A DNA stretch of 64,000 bases from Neisseriaceae bacterium (lineage in GTDB: Bacteria > Pseudomonadota > Gammaproteobacteria > Burkholderiales > Chromobacteriaceae). Below, piece after piece: positions 17,343-27,277 of the stretch. Location: NCBI GenBank assembly GCA_027489245.1, contig JAIYAC010000006.1:248001-312000 (forward strand), read 5' to 3'. The translations under genes and the position numbers were made by a program. The notes below the pieces were generated by a model. That model saw only the letters and a list, made by a program, of their open reading frames with translations. It was not told the DNA's origin and searched no databases. Every line of letters begins with the position of its first letter. The first letter of the stretch is position 1.

Positions 17343-19844
17343 ATGAGCACCCAGATCATCCGCGCAGAGCTGATTCAGCTTGGCGCCCAGGCACAGGAAA
17401 AAACCAGTGCAATCAAGGCTGCAGGCCAGCTATTGGCGCAGGCCGGCCGTATTGACCCAGCCTACATCGATAGCCTGCTGCGCCGCGAAACCGTTGCCAA
17501 CACTTTCCTGGGCCACGGCGTAGCCATTCCGCACGGCATGATCGAAGACCGCCACCTGATCCGCGAAACCGGCATTGCCATCCTGCAGCTGCCGCAGGGC
17601 GTGGAATGGAACCCGGGCCAGCGCGTGCACCTGGTGATTGCCATTGCCGCCCAGTCTGACGAACACATCGCCCTGCTGCGCCGCCTCACCCGCCTGCTGC
17701 AAGACGAAGCCCGCCTGGCCCAGCTGTTTACCACCGGCAACGCACAAGACCTGATCGCCGCGCTGGACGACAGCGCCGCCGCGCCCGCCACACCGGCTGC
17801 CCCTGCCACCGACCTGGCGCACAGCGCCAGCTGGCAGCTGAACTACCCCAACGGCCTGCACGCCCGCCCGGCCCGCGCCTGGAGCGAGCAAGCCCGCCGC
17901 TTTGCCGCCACCGTACAAGTACGCAACGGCAACGACGTAGCCGACGCCAAAAACCTGATCAGCCTGCTGCAGCTGGGCGCCGAACACGGCCACACGCTGC
18001 AGCTTTCTACCGATGGCCCGGACGCCGAAGCCGCGCTGCAAGCCATGCTGGCCATCGCTAACCAGCTCACCACCCAGGAAGTGGCCGACGCCCAAGCGGC
18101 TGCCAAAGCCGCCGCCAAGGCCAACCGCCAGCACTGGCAAGCCCCCGGCAAGCTGCTGGCCCTGCGTGGCATCAGCGCCAGCCCCGGCTTGGTGATCGGC
18201 CAGGCACGCGTACTGAAAGCCCAGCACATCGACGTACCAGACGTGCCCGGCACCCTGGGCTACGACGGCGACCTGCTGGAAACTGCGCTCAGCGCCACCC
18301 GTAGCGAGCTGCAGGCGCTGGCCGACGATACCAGCCGCCGCCTGGGCAAAACCGAAGGCGGCATCTTCCTGGCACAGGCCGAGCTGCTGTCCGATACCGA
18401 CCTCATCACCCTAACCTGCCAGCTGATGGTAGAAGGCCACGGCGTAGCCTGGGCCTGGCACGAAGCCGTACAACGCATGGCAGACCGGCTGGGCGCGCTG
18501 GGCAACCCGCTGCTGGCCGCCCGTGCCGCCGACCTGCGCGATGCTGGCCGCCGCGTGCTGGCCAAGCTGGCACCCGACCTGGCGCTGGAAGCCGGCAAAG
18601 GCGCACAGCACAGCAACGAAGTGCTGATTGCCGCCGACCTTGCCCCGTCCGACACCGCCACACTCGACCCCAAACAAACCCTGGCGCTGATTACCGCGCA
18701 AGGCGGCCCAACCTCGCACACCGCCATTCTGGCCCGCACGCTGGACCTGCCCGCCGTGGTCGCCGCCGGCAGCGCGGTGCTGGACATTCAGGACGGCACC
18801 ACCCTGATCGTGGATGGCGATAGCGGCACCGTGTACCTGAACGCCGGCGAGGCCGACCTGGCCAGCGCGCGCCAATGGCAGCAAGCGCAACGTGACAAGC
18901 TGCTGCAAGCCACACGCGAAGCACAACAGCCCGCCCGCACCGCTGACGGCCACCAGGTAGAAGTGGCGGCCAACGTTAACCGCCCGGAACAAGTGGCCGC
19001 CGCGCTGCAAGCTGGTGCCGAAGGCGTGGGCCTGATGCGTACCGAGTTCCTGTTCCTGGAGCGCGACAGCGCGCCGGACGAAGAAGAGCAATACCAGACC
19101 TACCGCGCCATGTTGGCCGCACTGGACGGCCGCCCGCTGGTAATCCGCACGCTGGATATCGGTGGCGACAAGCAGGTGCCTTACCTGAACCTGCCGCACG
19201 AAGAAAACCCCTTCCTGGGCGTACGAGGCGTCCGCCTGCTGCTGCGCCGCCCCGACCTGATGCTGCCGCAGCTGCGCGCGCTGTACCGCGCCGCCGCCCA
19301 CGGCCAGCTGTCCATCATGTTCCCGATGGTGAGCACCCTGGCCGAGGTCAAACTGCTGCGCGCCCAGTGCGAGCAAGTCCGCGCCGAGCTGAATGCACCG
19401 GTAGTACCGCTGGGCATCATGGTAGAAGTACCGGCCGCCGCCACCATGGCCGACCGCCTGGCCGAGCACGTGGACTTCTTCTCGGTGGGCACCAACGACC
19501 TGACCCAGTACGTGCTGGCCATCGACCGCCAGCACCCGGAACTGGCCGCCGAAGCCGACAGCCTGCACCCGGCCGTCCTGCGCCTGATCGCCCAGACCGT
19601 GGCCGGCGCCCAGGCCCATGGCCGCTGGGTAGGCGTGTGCGGTGGCATGGCGGGCGACCCGCTGGGCGCGGCCATCCTCACCGGCTTGGGCGTGGCCGAG
19701 CTATCGATGAGCCCGCGTGACATCCCGGCCGCCAAGGCCAGCGTACGCGCCGCCAGCCTGGCTGCCCTGCAGCAGCTGGCCCAGGCTGCACTGGCGTGCG
19801 ATAGCGCCGCCGAAGTCCGCGCCTTGCAGGGGGCGCAGGCATGA
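17343..19844 (+). CDS. fruB: Fructose PTS multiphosphoryl transfer protein (EIIA-HPr-EI fusion)
   Basis: The 833-residue protein joins three PTS modules. EIIA-Fru occupies about 1-145 (active H64 in GHGVAIPHG). HPr occupies about 162-250 (active H173 in NGLHARPA; the position equivalent to the Ser46 site is Asn in DAKNLISL). Enzyme I occupies about 272-833 (active H459 in GGPTSHTAIL, PEP-binding GVGLMRTEFLF, GTNDLTQY, GVCGGMAGDP). A single polypeptide can therefore carry phosphate from PEP to FruA without general PTS proteins, as in Pseudomonas and other bacteria with only a fructose PTS. Its stop overlaps the fruK start by four bases. Confidence 0.96.
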   Translation: MSTQIIRAELIQLGAQAQEKTSAIKAAGQLLAQAGRIDPAYIDSLLRRETVANTFLGHGVAIPHGMIEDRHLIRETGIAILQLPQGVEWNPGQRVHLVIAIAAQSDEHIALLRRLTRLLQDEARLAQLFTTGNAQDLIAALDDSAAAPATPAAPATDLAHSASWQLNYPNGLHARPARAWSEQARRFAATVQVRNGNDVADAKNLISLLQLGAEHGHTLQLSTDGPDAEAALQAMLAIANQLTTQEVADAQAAAKAAAKANRQHWQAPGKLLALRGISASPGLVIGQARVLKAQHIDVPDVPGTLGYDGDLLETALSATRSELQALADDTSRRLGKTEGGIFLAQAELLSDTDLITLTCQLMVEGHGVAWAWHEAVQRMADRLGALGNPLLAARAADLRDAGRRVLAKLAPDLALEAGKGAQHSNEVLIAADLAPSDTATLDPKQTLALITAQGGPTSHTAILARTLDLPAVVAAGSAVLDIQDGTTLIVDGDSGTVYLNAGEADLASARQWQQAQRDKLLQATREAQQPARTADGHQVEVAANVNRPEQVAAALQAGAEGVGLMRTEFLFLERDSAPDEEEQYQTYRAMLAALDGRPLVIRTLDIGGDKQVPYLNLPHEENPFLGVRGVRLLLRRPDLMLPQLRALYRAAAHGQLSIMFPMVSTLAEVKLLRAQCEQVRAELNAPVVPLGIMVEVPAAATMADRLAEHVDFFSVGTNDLTQYVLAIDRQHPELAAEADSLHPAVLRLIAQTVAGAQAHGRWVGVCGGMAGDPLGAAILTGLGVAELSMSPRDIPAAKASVRAASLAALQQLAQAALACDSAAEVRALQGAQA

Positions 19845-20815
19845 GCCAGCCCGTTATCACCCTGACGCTGAACCCGGCGCTGGACCAGACCGTTACCGTG
19901 CCCGCACTGCACCCCGGCGCGGTGAACCTGGCCAGCGAGGTGCACATCAACGCCGGCGGCAAAGGCGTGAATGTGGCCAGCTGCCTGGCCGACTGGGGCG
20001 TACCGGTGGTGGCCAGCGGCCTGCTGGGCCGCGACAACACCACGCCGTTTGAAGACATGTTTGCCGACAAAGGCATACGCGACGCCTTTATCCGCGTAGG
20101 CGGCAGTACGCGTACCAATATCAAGCTGGTCGACGCCAGCACGCTGGACACCACCGACATCAACCTGCCGGGCATCCAGCCCAGCACCGGCGCGCTGGCC
20201 AAGCTACAGCTACTGCTGGACGAACACATCGAGCAAGACAGCCTGGCCGTGCTGGCCGGCAGCCTGCCCGCCAGCGTAAATGACGGCTGCTGGGCCCAGC
20301 TGGCCCGCCAGCTCAAGGCGCTGGGCGCCAAGGTCATCCTGGATACCAGCGGCCCGGCACTGCAACAGGCGCTAAGCCTGCCACCCGACGCGCTGCCCTG
20401 GCTGATCAAGCCAAACCAGCACGAGCTGGAACAGTACCTGGGCCATGCCCTGCCCGACCTGGCTGCGGTAGCACAAGCCGCCCGCACGCTACAGGCGCGC
20501 GGCATTGCCGTGGTGGTGGTATCGCTGGGTAGCGCCGGTGCACTGCTGTGCTGCGAGCAAGGCTGCTGGCTGGCCGCGCCGCTACGGCTGAACAGCCTGA
20601 AAAGCACCGTAGGCGCTGGTGATGCACTGGTCGCCGGCCTGGTGGCGGCCCTGCACGGCACGGCCCCCGGCCAGCCCTACGCCTGGCCCGAGGTGCTGCG
20701 CCTGGGCATGGCCTTTGCCGCTGCCAAGCTGGCCCACATCGGCCCGCACCTGCCAGACACCGGCGAAGTGGCCCGCCTGCAGGCGCGTATCGAGGTAAGC
20801 CCCCTGCCCCTATAA
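19841..20815 (+). CDS. fruK: 1-phosphofructokinase
   Basis: The 324-residue PfkB-family kinase has the N-terminal signature INAGGKGVNVASCL and the C-terminal catalytic signature STVGAGDALVAGLVAAL with the base aspartate. It converts fructose-1-phosphate to fructose-1,6-bisphosphate after PTS uptake. The ATG overlaps the fruB stop (ATGA), indicating coupling. Confidence 0.96.
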   Translation: MSQPVITLTLNPALDQTVTVPALHPGAVNLASEVHINAGGKGVNVASCLADWGVPVVASGLLGRDNTTPFEDMFADKGIRDAFIRVGGSTRTNIKLVDASTLDTTDINLPGIQPSTGALAKLQLLLDEHIEQDSLAVLAGSLPASVNDGCWAQLARQLKALGAKVILDTSGPALQQALSLPPDALPWLIKPNQHELEQYLGHALPDLAAVAQAARTLQARGIAVVVVSLGSAGALLCCEQGCWLAAPLRLNSLKSTVGAGDALVAGLVAALHGTAPGQPYAWPEVLRLGMAFAAAKLAHIGPHLPDTGEVARLQARIEVSPLPL

Positions 20816-20888
20816 CAACAGCGCCGCGCAGCGGCACCGGATGCACGACCAGAAAAGCCCGCACAGCGGCACATAGAGGAGATTCACC

Positions 20889-22607
20889 ATGTCAAACGTA
20901 CTGGCCATCATTGCCTGCCCGCAGCGGCTGGCACAAGGGCAGCTAGCCGCCGAGGCCCTGCGCAAGGCGGCGCAGCAAGCCGGCCACCAGATCGCTATCG
21001 AAATCCGCCATGCACAAAGCGTGCAAGGCCGGCTGGACGAAGCCCAGCTGGCGGCGGCCGATGCCGTCATCGTGATTGCCGAAGGCGATGCCGATACCGG
21101 CCGCCTGAATGGCCGCAGCAGCCATGCGGCCAACCTGGATGCGGTACTGGCCAATGCGGCGGGCGTGATTGCCGCTGCACTAGGCGCTGCCCCGGCCGCC
21201 GCAACGGGTGCCAAGCTACGCATTGTGGGCATTACCTCTTGCCCCACCGGCATTGCCCATACCTTTATGGCTGCCGAAGGCCTGAGCCAGGCAGCGGCCA
21301 ACCTGGGCCACGAGATCAAGGTAGAAACCCAAGGCTCGGTGGGGTCGCAAAACACCCTGACCGCCGCCGAGATTGCTGCGGCCGATCTGGTAATCATCGC
21401 CGCCGACACCCAGGTCAACCTGGACCGTTTCACCGGCAAACGCCTGTATAGCAGCGGCACCAAGGCCGCCATCAACGACGGTATTGCCCTGGTAAAACGC
21501 GCCCAGGCCGAAGCGCGCCCGCACCAGGCCAGCGGCGGTGACGCCCAGCCTCAGGCTGCGGACAGCGCGGACAGAAAAAACAGCGGGCGCAGCGCCGCGT
21601 ACAAACACCTGATGACCGGCGTGTCCTTCATGCTGCCGTTTGTGGTGACCGGTGGCCTGCTGATTGCACTGGGTTTTGCGCTGGGTGGCATCTACGTGTA
21701 TGAAGACGCCTTCAAGGGCACGCTGGGCTGGACGCTGTTCAATATTGGCGCCAAGGCTTCGTTTGCGCTGATGGTGCCGATTCTGGCCGGCTATATCGCC
21801 TACTCCATCGCCGACCGCCCAGGCATTGCCCCCGGCATGGCTGGCGGCATGATCGCCAGCTCGATCGGCTCCGGCTTTCTGGGTGGCATCGTGGCGGGCT
21901 TCATTGCCGGCTATGCGGTGAAATACCTGAACGAGAAGATCCAGCTGGGCCGTAACTTTGACGGCCTGAAGCCGGTGCTGATCCTGCCGCTGCTGGGCAC
22001 CACCATCGTCGGCCTGCTGATGTACTACGTGCTGGGCCAACCCGTAGCCGCCGCACTGGGCGCGGTCACCGACTGGCTCAAAGGCCTGCAGGGTTCCAGC
22101 GCACTGGCACTGGGCATGATCCTGGGCGGCATGATGGCCTTCGACATGGGTGGCCCGATCAACAAGGCAGCCTACACCTTTGCCACCGGTCTGCTGGCTA
22201 GCCAGGTGTACGCCCCGATGGCCGCGGTGATGGCCGCCGGCATGACCCCGCCACTGGGCATTGCCCTGGCTGCCCTGCTGTTCAAGAACCGCTTTAGCGT
22301 GGACGAGCGCGAAGGCGCCAAGGCTGCCGGCGTACTGGGTATTTCCTTCATTACCGAAGGTGCCATCCCGTTTGCCGCCAAAGACCCGCTGCGCGTGATC
22401 CCGGCGCTGGTAGCCGGCTCCGCACTAGCCGGCGCCATCTCCATGGCCGCAGGCTGCGAGCTGCGCGTACCGCACGGTGGCGTGTTTGTGCTGCCTATCC
22501 CCAACGCCGTGACCAACCTGGGCATGTACCTGGTCGCGCTGGTAGCCGGCACCGTACTGACCGCTGTAGCGCTGGGCCTGTTCAAAAAGCCGGCCAACCA
22601 GGCATAA
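20889..22607 (+). CDS. fruA: Fructose PTS permease EIIB'BC
   Basis: The protein is 572 residues. An N-terminal EIIB' domain (1-100) lacks the CPTGIAHT phosphorylation loop. The active EIIB domain has C118 in [15 protein letters not shown]. From about residue 235 a multi-span EIIC channel carries [14 protein letters not shown] and [13 protein letters not shown], the substrate-site loops. It transports fructose and releases fructose-1-phosphate. The ribosome site is GAGGAG; the 73-base gap after fruK has no terminator. Confidence 0.96.
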   Translation: MSNVLAIIACPQRLAQGQLAAEALRKAAQQAGHQIAIEIRHAQSVQGRLDEAQLAAADAVIVIAEGDADTGRLNGRSSHAANLDAVLANAAGVIAAALGAAPAAATGAKLRIVGITSCPTGIAHTFMAAEGLSQAAANLGHEIKVETQGSVGSQNTLTAAEIAAADLVIIAADTQVNLDRFTGKRLYSSGTKAAINDGIALVKRAQAEARPHQASGGDAQPQAADSADRKNSGRSAAYKHLMTGVSFMLPFVVTGGLLIALGFALGGIYVYEDAFKGTLGWTLFNIGAKASFALMVPILAGYIAYSIADRPGIAPGMAGGMIASSIGSGFLGGIVAGFIAGYAVKYLNEKIQLGRNFDGLKPVLILPLLGTTIVGLLMYYVLGQPVAAALGAVTDWLKGLQGSSALALGMILGGMMAFDMGGPINKAAYTFATGLLASQVYAPMAAVMAAGMTPPLGIALAALLFKNRFSVDEREGAKAAGVLGISFITEGAIPFAAKDPLRVIPALVAGSALAGAISMAAGCELRVPHGGVFVLPIPNAVTNLGMYLVALVAGTVLTAVALGLFKKPANQA

Positions 22608-22642
22608 CCGTTTTCTCTCCCTGGAGTCTGCCAGGATTTTGC

Positions 22643-22674
22643 GACCAGCCCCTGGACCGGGCTGGTCTTTTTTT
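22643..22674 (+). terminator. Terminator of the fruBKA operon
   Basis: GACCAGCCC-CTGGACC-GGGCTGGTC followed by TTTTTTT is a nine-pair perfect stem, 36 bases after the fruA stop. Confidence 0.92.
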
Positions 22675-22725
22675 ATGCCGCCAAGCAATGCGACATGCAC
22701 TGAATGATGCGGCCAACGTACAACG

Positions 22726-23343
22726 TCATCGCGCCAGCTTGCGGTAGAAATCCAGCCCGGCGCGCAAATACGGGGCCAGCGGTATGCCACGCCGCAGCAT
22801 CTCGTCCAGCGCCGCCTGCTCGATTTCCATCACGTAGCTGCGTTTGGTGGCGACCAAACGGGTGGGGGCCAGCCCCAGCGCCTGCATCTCGCGCCCACCG
22901 TACCATCTGGCCGGGTCGGCATGCCCTGCCGGGTAAACCTTACCCCCCTGCTCCACCTGCCAGCCACCATCCAGCAGCGTCCAGAAGCGGTCCATCCCCC
23001 GCTCGCTACTGGCGACAAGCGCGCCAGGCGCTACCGCCCACTCTCGCGAATGGTCGATAACCCATTGCAGCTGCTCACGGCTCATGTCGCGAAACATAGG
23101 GGTCTTGGCCAACAGGTTGAGGTAAGTCACGGAAGCGGTCATGCCCGGCCCCGGCGGGGCGACCTGCGAATGGGCACAAGCGGGCAACAAGCCCACAGCC
23201 AGGGCACTTGCACCCAACGCCAGCACACTGCGCCGCTGCACGACGGGGCCATGCGCCACCTCACCTGGGGCTGCCGGATGGCGGGTGTCTTGCGTGGATT
23301 GCGCCACGAAATAACGTATCGCCATCGATAAAAAACTATTCAT
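22726..23343 (-). CDS. Predicted lipoprotein with a cyclic-nucleotide-binding-like domain
   Basis: The 205-residue protein has a signal at about 38-60, where QRRSVLALGASALAVGLLPAC offers a twin-arginine-like start and an LLPAC lipobox (break before Cys). It is preceded by an unusually long, 40-residue cytoplasmic-type leader. The mature part begins a cNMP-binding-like fold (LLAKTPMFRDMSREQLQWVI; WTLLDGGWQVEQGGKVYPAG), the pattern of Crp-type sensor domains, without a helix-turn-helix. ATG 23343 follows AAAGGATGCACC. Export of a cNMP-like domain would be odd; the fold call rests on pattern only. Confidence 0.6.
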   Translation of the reverse strand: MNSFLSMAIRYFVAQSTQDTRHPAAPGEVAHGPVVQRRSVLALGASALAVGLLPACAHSQVAPPGPGMTASVTYLNLLAKTPMFRDMSREQLQWVIDHSREWAVAPGALVASSERGMDRFWTLLDGGWQVEQGGKVYPAGHADPARWYGGREMQALGLAPTRLVATKRSYVMEIEQAALDEMLRRGIPLAPYLRAGLDFYRKLAR

Positions 23344-23908
23344 GGTGCATCCTTTCAATATAAAATAGAAGCCAACAATAAAATGGGGTAATTTTTATTT
23401 TTAAAATTACACACGCAAAAACTACAGCTCGCCGCCATCGGCACGGCACTTGACGCCAACCCATCACCGCCGTGCTTACCGTCAAGACCGCACAAACAGA
23501 TTGCGCGCCCCACCAAGCCACCCACCACCTTGCAGCAGCAGACGCCACACCCCTAACGGCAACCACCCTCACGCGGCCAACAATGCAGCCATGCAAGCAC
23601 CACCACCCGCAAATGCACTCACGCCGCAGCGGCATTGACACCACATGCCGCAAGGCATGCTAGGAACAATCAACCGCACCCGTCAAGAAAAGACACCACA
23701 CCGCGTCTGCCAGCGCACGCACCACACCCGCCACCACCGACACATACCGCACAGCCCAGACGCGTACAGCGCCCCAGGCCACCCAGCCAAACGCATAAAA
23801 CGTGCAGCAGCAACGCAGACTACTGACGCAGGTTAAAAATGCCGCCACGCCAGCCATCTACACTGGCTAGGTGCCATCAACGCGTGGCCACACCAAAACG
23901 GATACCCC
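23344..23908. other. Intergenic stretch of 565 bases, strongly A+C-rich on the plus strand
   Basis: I see no convincing gene here. The first 60 bases are AT-rich and hold the promoter region of the minus-strand lipoprotein gene. From about 23440 to 23830 the plus strand is dominated by A and C, with few G or T, producing many short open frames on both strands. None has a ribosome site or homology. One GCGGCCAAC word lies at 23573. The strand bias itself is the notable feature. Confidence 0.6.
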
Positions 23909-24433
23909 ATGAGCCGACACACCTGGCCGATTGCCAGCATCTGCAGCTACCCCGCCTGCCTGCAGCAGGAGCACATCCCCACCCACTGCCTGCAACAGTT
24001 TCGCCAGCCCGCAGCCGGCACCAATAACGCAGCCTGCCTGGCGGCACTGGTGAACCACCTGCAAACCGAACAGGCACGCAGCCAGGTGGCGTTGTTTGAC
24101 GGCGATCTGGTAAAGGCCTATCTGGTCAGCGAAATCAGCAGCCGCCACCCGGTAGCACAAGCACGCCACGGTCTGGCGGCCGAAGGCTATGCGTTTTCCA
24201 ATATCCATTCGCTGGCCGAGGCTACCGGCTACCCGCGTGAAACGGTGCGCCGCAAGATACTGCAGCTGATCGAAGCAGGCTGGGTAACACGGCTGCCCAA
24301 TGGCGGCCTGCTGGTGAACCATGAAAAACAGGCCAGCTACCACCAGCTCTTGCTGGCACAGGCTGGCCTGATTACGCGCACGGCAGAAAAACTCAAGGCA
24401 TTGCAGGCTGCAGCACGCGAAGGTGGCGCATAA
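23909..24433 (+). CDS. Uncharacterised winged-helix protein
   Basis: The 174-residue protein has an N-terminal cysteine-containing region (SICSYPACLQQEHIPTHC). It also has a clear helix-turn-helix near residues 100-140: IHSLAEATGYPRETVRRKIL, then a wing-like WVTRLPNGGLLVNH. It looks like a MarR/Crp-type DNA reader without a known sensor domain; the cysteines could bind a metal or sense redox state. Its 3' end overlaps the convergent GGDEF-EAL gene by 41 bases. Confidence 0.65.
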   Translation: MSRHTWPIASICSYPACLQQEHIPTHCLQQFRQPAAGTNNAACLAALVNHLQTEQARSQVALFDGDLVKAYLVSEISSRHPVAQARHGLAAEGYAFSNIHSLAEATGYPRETVRRKILQLIEAGWVTRLPNGGLLVNHEKQASYHQLLLAQAGLITRTAEKLKALQAAAREGGA

Positions 24434-27026
24434 GCTCGCCCAGCGCCTGGGCAGACAGCGGCCGGTGCAGGTAGAACCCTTGCACCTGGTTGCAACCCAT
24501 GGCTTGCAGCACCGCCAGCTGGTCGGCCTCCTCTACCCCTTCGGCAATCACCACCAGCGACAGCTCGTGCGCCATGGCAATAATGGCCGCCGTCACCTTG
24601 CGCGCCCGCTCGTCATGGGTAAGCCGCGCCACAAACGAGCGGTCCAGCTTGAGCCGGTCAAACGGGTAGCTGTGCAGATAGGACAAGCTGGAATAGCCGG
24701 TACCAAAGTCGTCAATGGCAATGCGGTAGCCCGTGGCCTGCAGCTGCTGCATGCGCGCCTGGGCGGCATCCTGGTTGCCCAACACGGCGCCCTCGGTAAT
24801 CTCCAGTACCAGCATGGCGGGTTGCAGCCCGGCCTCGTGCACCAGCATGGCCATTTCATCCACGAAATGCGGGCTGTCGAACTCGGCCGCTGACACATTC
24901 AGCGATAGCTGCAAGGGCAAGCCCTCGTCGTGCCAGGCACGCACTGCCGCCAGCGCCTTGCGCCGCACCAGGCGTTCCAGCCCGGGCAGCAGGCCGGCCG
25001 CCTCGGCCACCGGCAAAAACGCTGCCGGGGACACCATGCCGTCGCTTTGCGGCCAACGTACCAAGGCTTCGACACAGACAATCTGGCCGGTATCGGTATG
25101 CACAATGGGCTGAAAATACGGCAACAGCACATCAGCAGCGATGGCCTCGCGCAGCCTGGCTTCCAGCTCCAGCTCCTGGCGGTAACGCGGCACGTGTTGC
25201 TCGCTGTAAAAACGCACACCACCACGCTGGCGCAGCTTGGCTTGCTCCAGCGCCATATCGGCCGCCTTCAGCAGCTCGCCGGCGTCTTCTGCATCATCCG
25301 GAAACAGCGCCACGCCCATGGAGCCCCCCACCACCAGCCGGCTGCTACCCGCGCCTTCCAGCGGCGCCAACAGCGCCTGGCGCAGCTTTTCCAGCACGCC
25401 TGGCAGCTGGTGCGGCTCGGCGGCATTCTCTACCACAATGGCAAATTCGTCTCCGCCCACACGGGCCACGGTCCACCCCTCGCCCAGGCTATCCAGCAGG
25501 CGGCGGCCAAACTGTGACAACACACGGTCGCCACTGGCGTGGCCCCAGGTTTCATTGATCAGCTTGAAATGGTCCAGCCCCACCAGCACCAGGGCCAGCG
25601 GCTGCTGGCTGAACTGTGCACGGCGCAGGGCTTGCTCCAGCCGGTCGGCCAGCAGCACACGATTCGGCAGGTTGGTCAGCGAGTCGTATTGCGCCAGCCA
25701 CTGCATGCGCGCCTGCATCTGGTGGCGCTCGCTGACGTCGCGCACGATGGCGGCCACACCGCCAGTTGGCAGCGGGCTCAGGGTAATTTGCACCAGCACT
25801 TCGCCACCATCCCGGCGCACCCCGCGCAGCGTGGGGCGGTGGCCCATGCTGCGGCCCACAGGGTTGGCCGCATAGCCACCCGCCACGTGGCGGTGCGCTG
25901 CCTGTAGCGCCTGCGGAATCAGCACATCTACGCGCTGGCCGGTAAGCTCGTCCACGCTATAGCCAAACATGCTGGCACCCTGCTCGTTGACCGCCAGTAT
26001 CTGCATCTGCGTGTTCACCACCAGCACGCCATCGGTAGAGGCGGCAAACAACAGCCGGTAGCGCGACTCGGAATAGTCAGCGGCGTCCAGCATGCGGTTG
26101 ATCTCTTGCCCCAGCAGCACCAGCTCCTGCGGGCCTACCGGCTGGATACGCAGGCTGGCCTCACCCTGCCCCACACGCAGTACAAAACCCGATAGCTGGC
26201 GAATGCTGCGCAGCAGATAGCGGGCAAACAGCCAGCCCGCCGCGATAGCCAGCAAAACGGCGGCCAGCATACCCAGCATCAACGGCAGGCCCTGGCGCAA
26301 TAGCTGGCTGCGCACGGCCGCATAGGGCACGCTCACGACCACGCGCCACGGGGCGTTAGCCAGCTGGCGCTGCACACTCAGGCCATCACGCAGCTCACCG
26401 CCGCCCTGTGACTGCAATGTGACACCGGCACTGCTGTATACCTGCCAAACCAGGCCTTCGGGCAAGCCTGCCTGCAGCGCAGGCCTGGCCAGGTCTTGCA
26501 AATCCAGCGGCAAGATAACCTGGCCGCGCAGCTGCCCGGCAGCGCCCCACAGCGGGTGCGACACCACCACGACGCGGCGGCGCGAAATCGGCGCCTGCAT
26601 GGGCTCACTCACCGCAAGGCGGCGCTGGGCCAGCAAGCCGGCCAGCTCGGGCAGCTGGCGCACCCGCAAGCGCGCGGCGGCATCTACCGGCAGCGCCGAG
26701 CACACCACCTGGCCGGCGGCATTCAGCGTCACCGCATTACTGAAGCCATAGGCGCCCAGCAGAAAATGCTGCATATCACCCGGCGGACAACGGCGGGCAT
26801 CCAGCGCCTGCGCCCATGCGGTGGCTGCCAGGGCGGTGGCAACCTGCTGCCCCTGGCGCAGCTGGCCATCGAGCAACGTTTGCTGCTGCAAGGCCAAGGC
26901 GTCCAGCTGCTGGCGCACGGCAGCCTGCTGCGCCTGCCAGCCACCATGCAGCAGCCAGCCCAGGCCCAGCGCTACCGGCAGCAATACCGCCAACAACGTA
27001 CGTACTATGTGCTGCGAAACTGTCAT
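24393..27026 (-). CDS. Membrane GGDEF-EAL cyclic-di-GMP enzyme with periplasmic sensor and PAS domain
   Basis: The 877-residue protein has, in order: a membrane helix (8-28), a periplasmic sensor of about 210 residues, a second helix (247-268), HAMP-like linker, PAS domain (about 320-435), GGDEF domain with an intact GGDEF motif (524-528) and a C-terminal EAL domain with VEALVRW, ITEGAVLG and DDFGTGYSSLSYLHSYPFDR. Both catalytic motifs are intact, so it could make or degrade c-di-GMP. No RxxD inhibitory site precedes GGDEF. It is convergent with, and overlaps, the winged-helix gene. Confidence 0.93.
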   Translation of the reverse strand: MTVSQHIVRTLLAVLLPVALGLGWLLHGGWQAQQAAVRQQLDALALQQQTLLDGQLRQGQQVATALAATAWAQALDARRCPPGDMQHFLLGAYGFSNAVTLNAAGQVVCSALPVDAAARLRVRQLPELAGLLAQRRLAVSEPMQAPISRRRVVVVSHPLWGAAGQLRGQVILPLDLQDLARPALQAGLPEGLVWQVYSSAGVTLQSQGGGELRDGLSVQRQLANAPWRVVVSVPYAAVRSQLLRQGLPLMLGMLAAVLLAIAAGWLFARYLLRSIRQLSGFVLRVGQGEASLRIQPVGPQELVLLGQEINRMLDAADYSESRYRLLFAASTDGVLVVNTQMQILAVNEQGASMFGYSVDELTGQRVDVLIPQALQAAHRHVAGGYAANPVGRSMGHRPTLRGVRRDGGEVLVQITLSPLPTGGVAAIVRDVSERHQMQARMQWLAQYDSLTNLPNRVLLADRLEQALRRAQFSQQPLALVLVGLDHFKLINETWGHASGDRVLSQFGRRLLDSLGEGWTVARVGGDEFAIVVENAAEPHQLPGVLEKLRQALLAPLEGAGSSRLVVGGSMGVALFPDDAEDAGELLKAADMALEQAKLRQRGGVRFYSEQHVPRYRQELELEARLREAIAADVLLPYFQPIVHTDTGQIVCVEALVRWPQSDGMVSPAAFLPVAEAAGLLPGLERLVRRKALAAVRAWHDEGLPLQLSLNVSAAEFDSPHFVDEMAMLVHEAGLQPAMLVLEITEGAVLGNQDAAQARMQQLQATGYRIAIDDFGTGYSSLSYLHSYPFDRLKLDRSFVARLTHDERARKVTAAIIAMAHELSLVVIAEGVEEADQLAVLQAMGCNQVQGFYLHRPLSAQALGELMRHLRVLQPAMP

Positions 27027-27172
27027 CTACCAACCCGTAGAACAGTAGGGAATCAGCGATTGTGACGCAGGCACATTTTATCGAAGCAATACGGCCGCCC
27101 AATTTGGGTGATGCAAAAGGCAAGCGGCCTGACCTATGCGGCCAACCTGCCGGCGCCGCCATACCCCCAGGC

Positions 27173-27206
27173 AAGCAAAAGCCCGCGCTGGCGTGGCGCG
27201 GGCTTG
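27173..27206 (-). terminator. Terminator after dctD
   Basis: On the minus strand AAGCCCGCGC-CACGCCA-GCGCGGGCTTTTG forms a ten-pair stem with a short T-run, about 70 bases past the dctD stop. Confidence 0.7.
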
Positions 27207-27277
27207 GCGGGGCGGGCTGGCTTAGCTTGGCGCTGGGCGCGTCTCGCCAACAGCGCTGACCGGCGCAGCAAGGACAG

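Noticed and set aside
23450-23857. Several 60-65 codon frames on both strands
   Set aside because: They arise from low stop frequency in the A+C-rich tract, lack ribosome sites and overlap one another.
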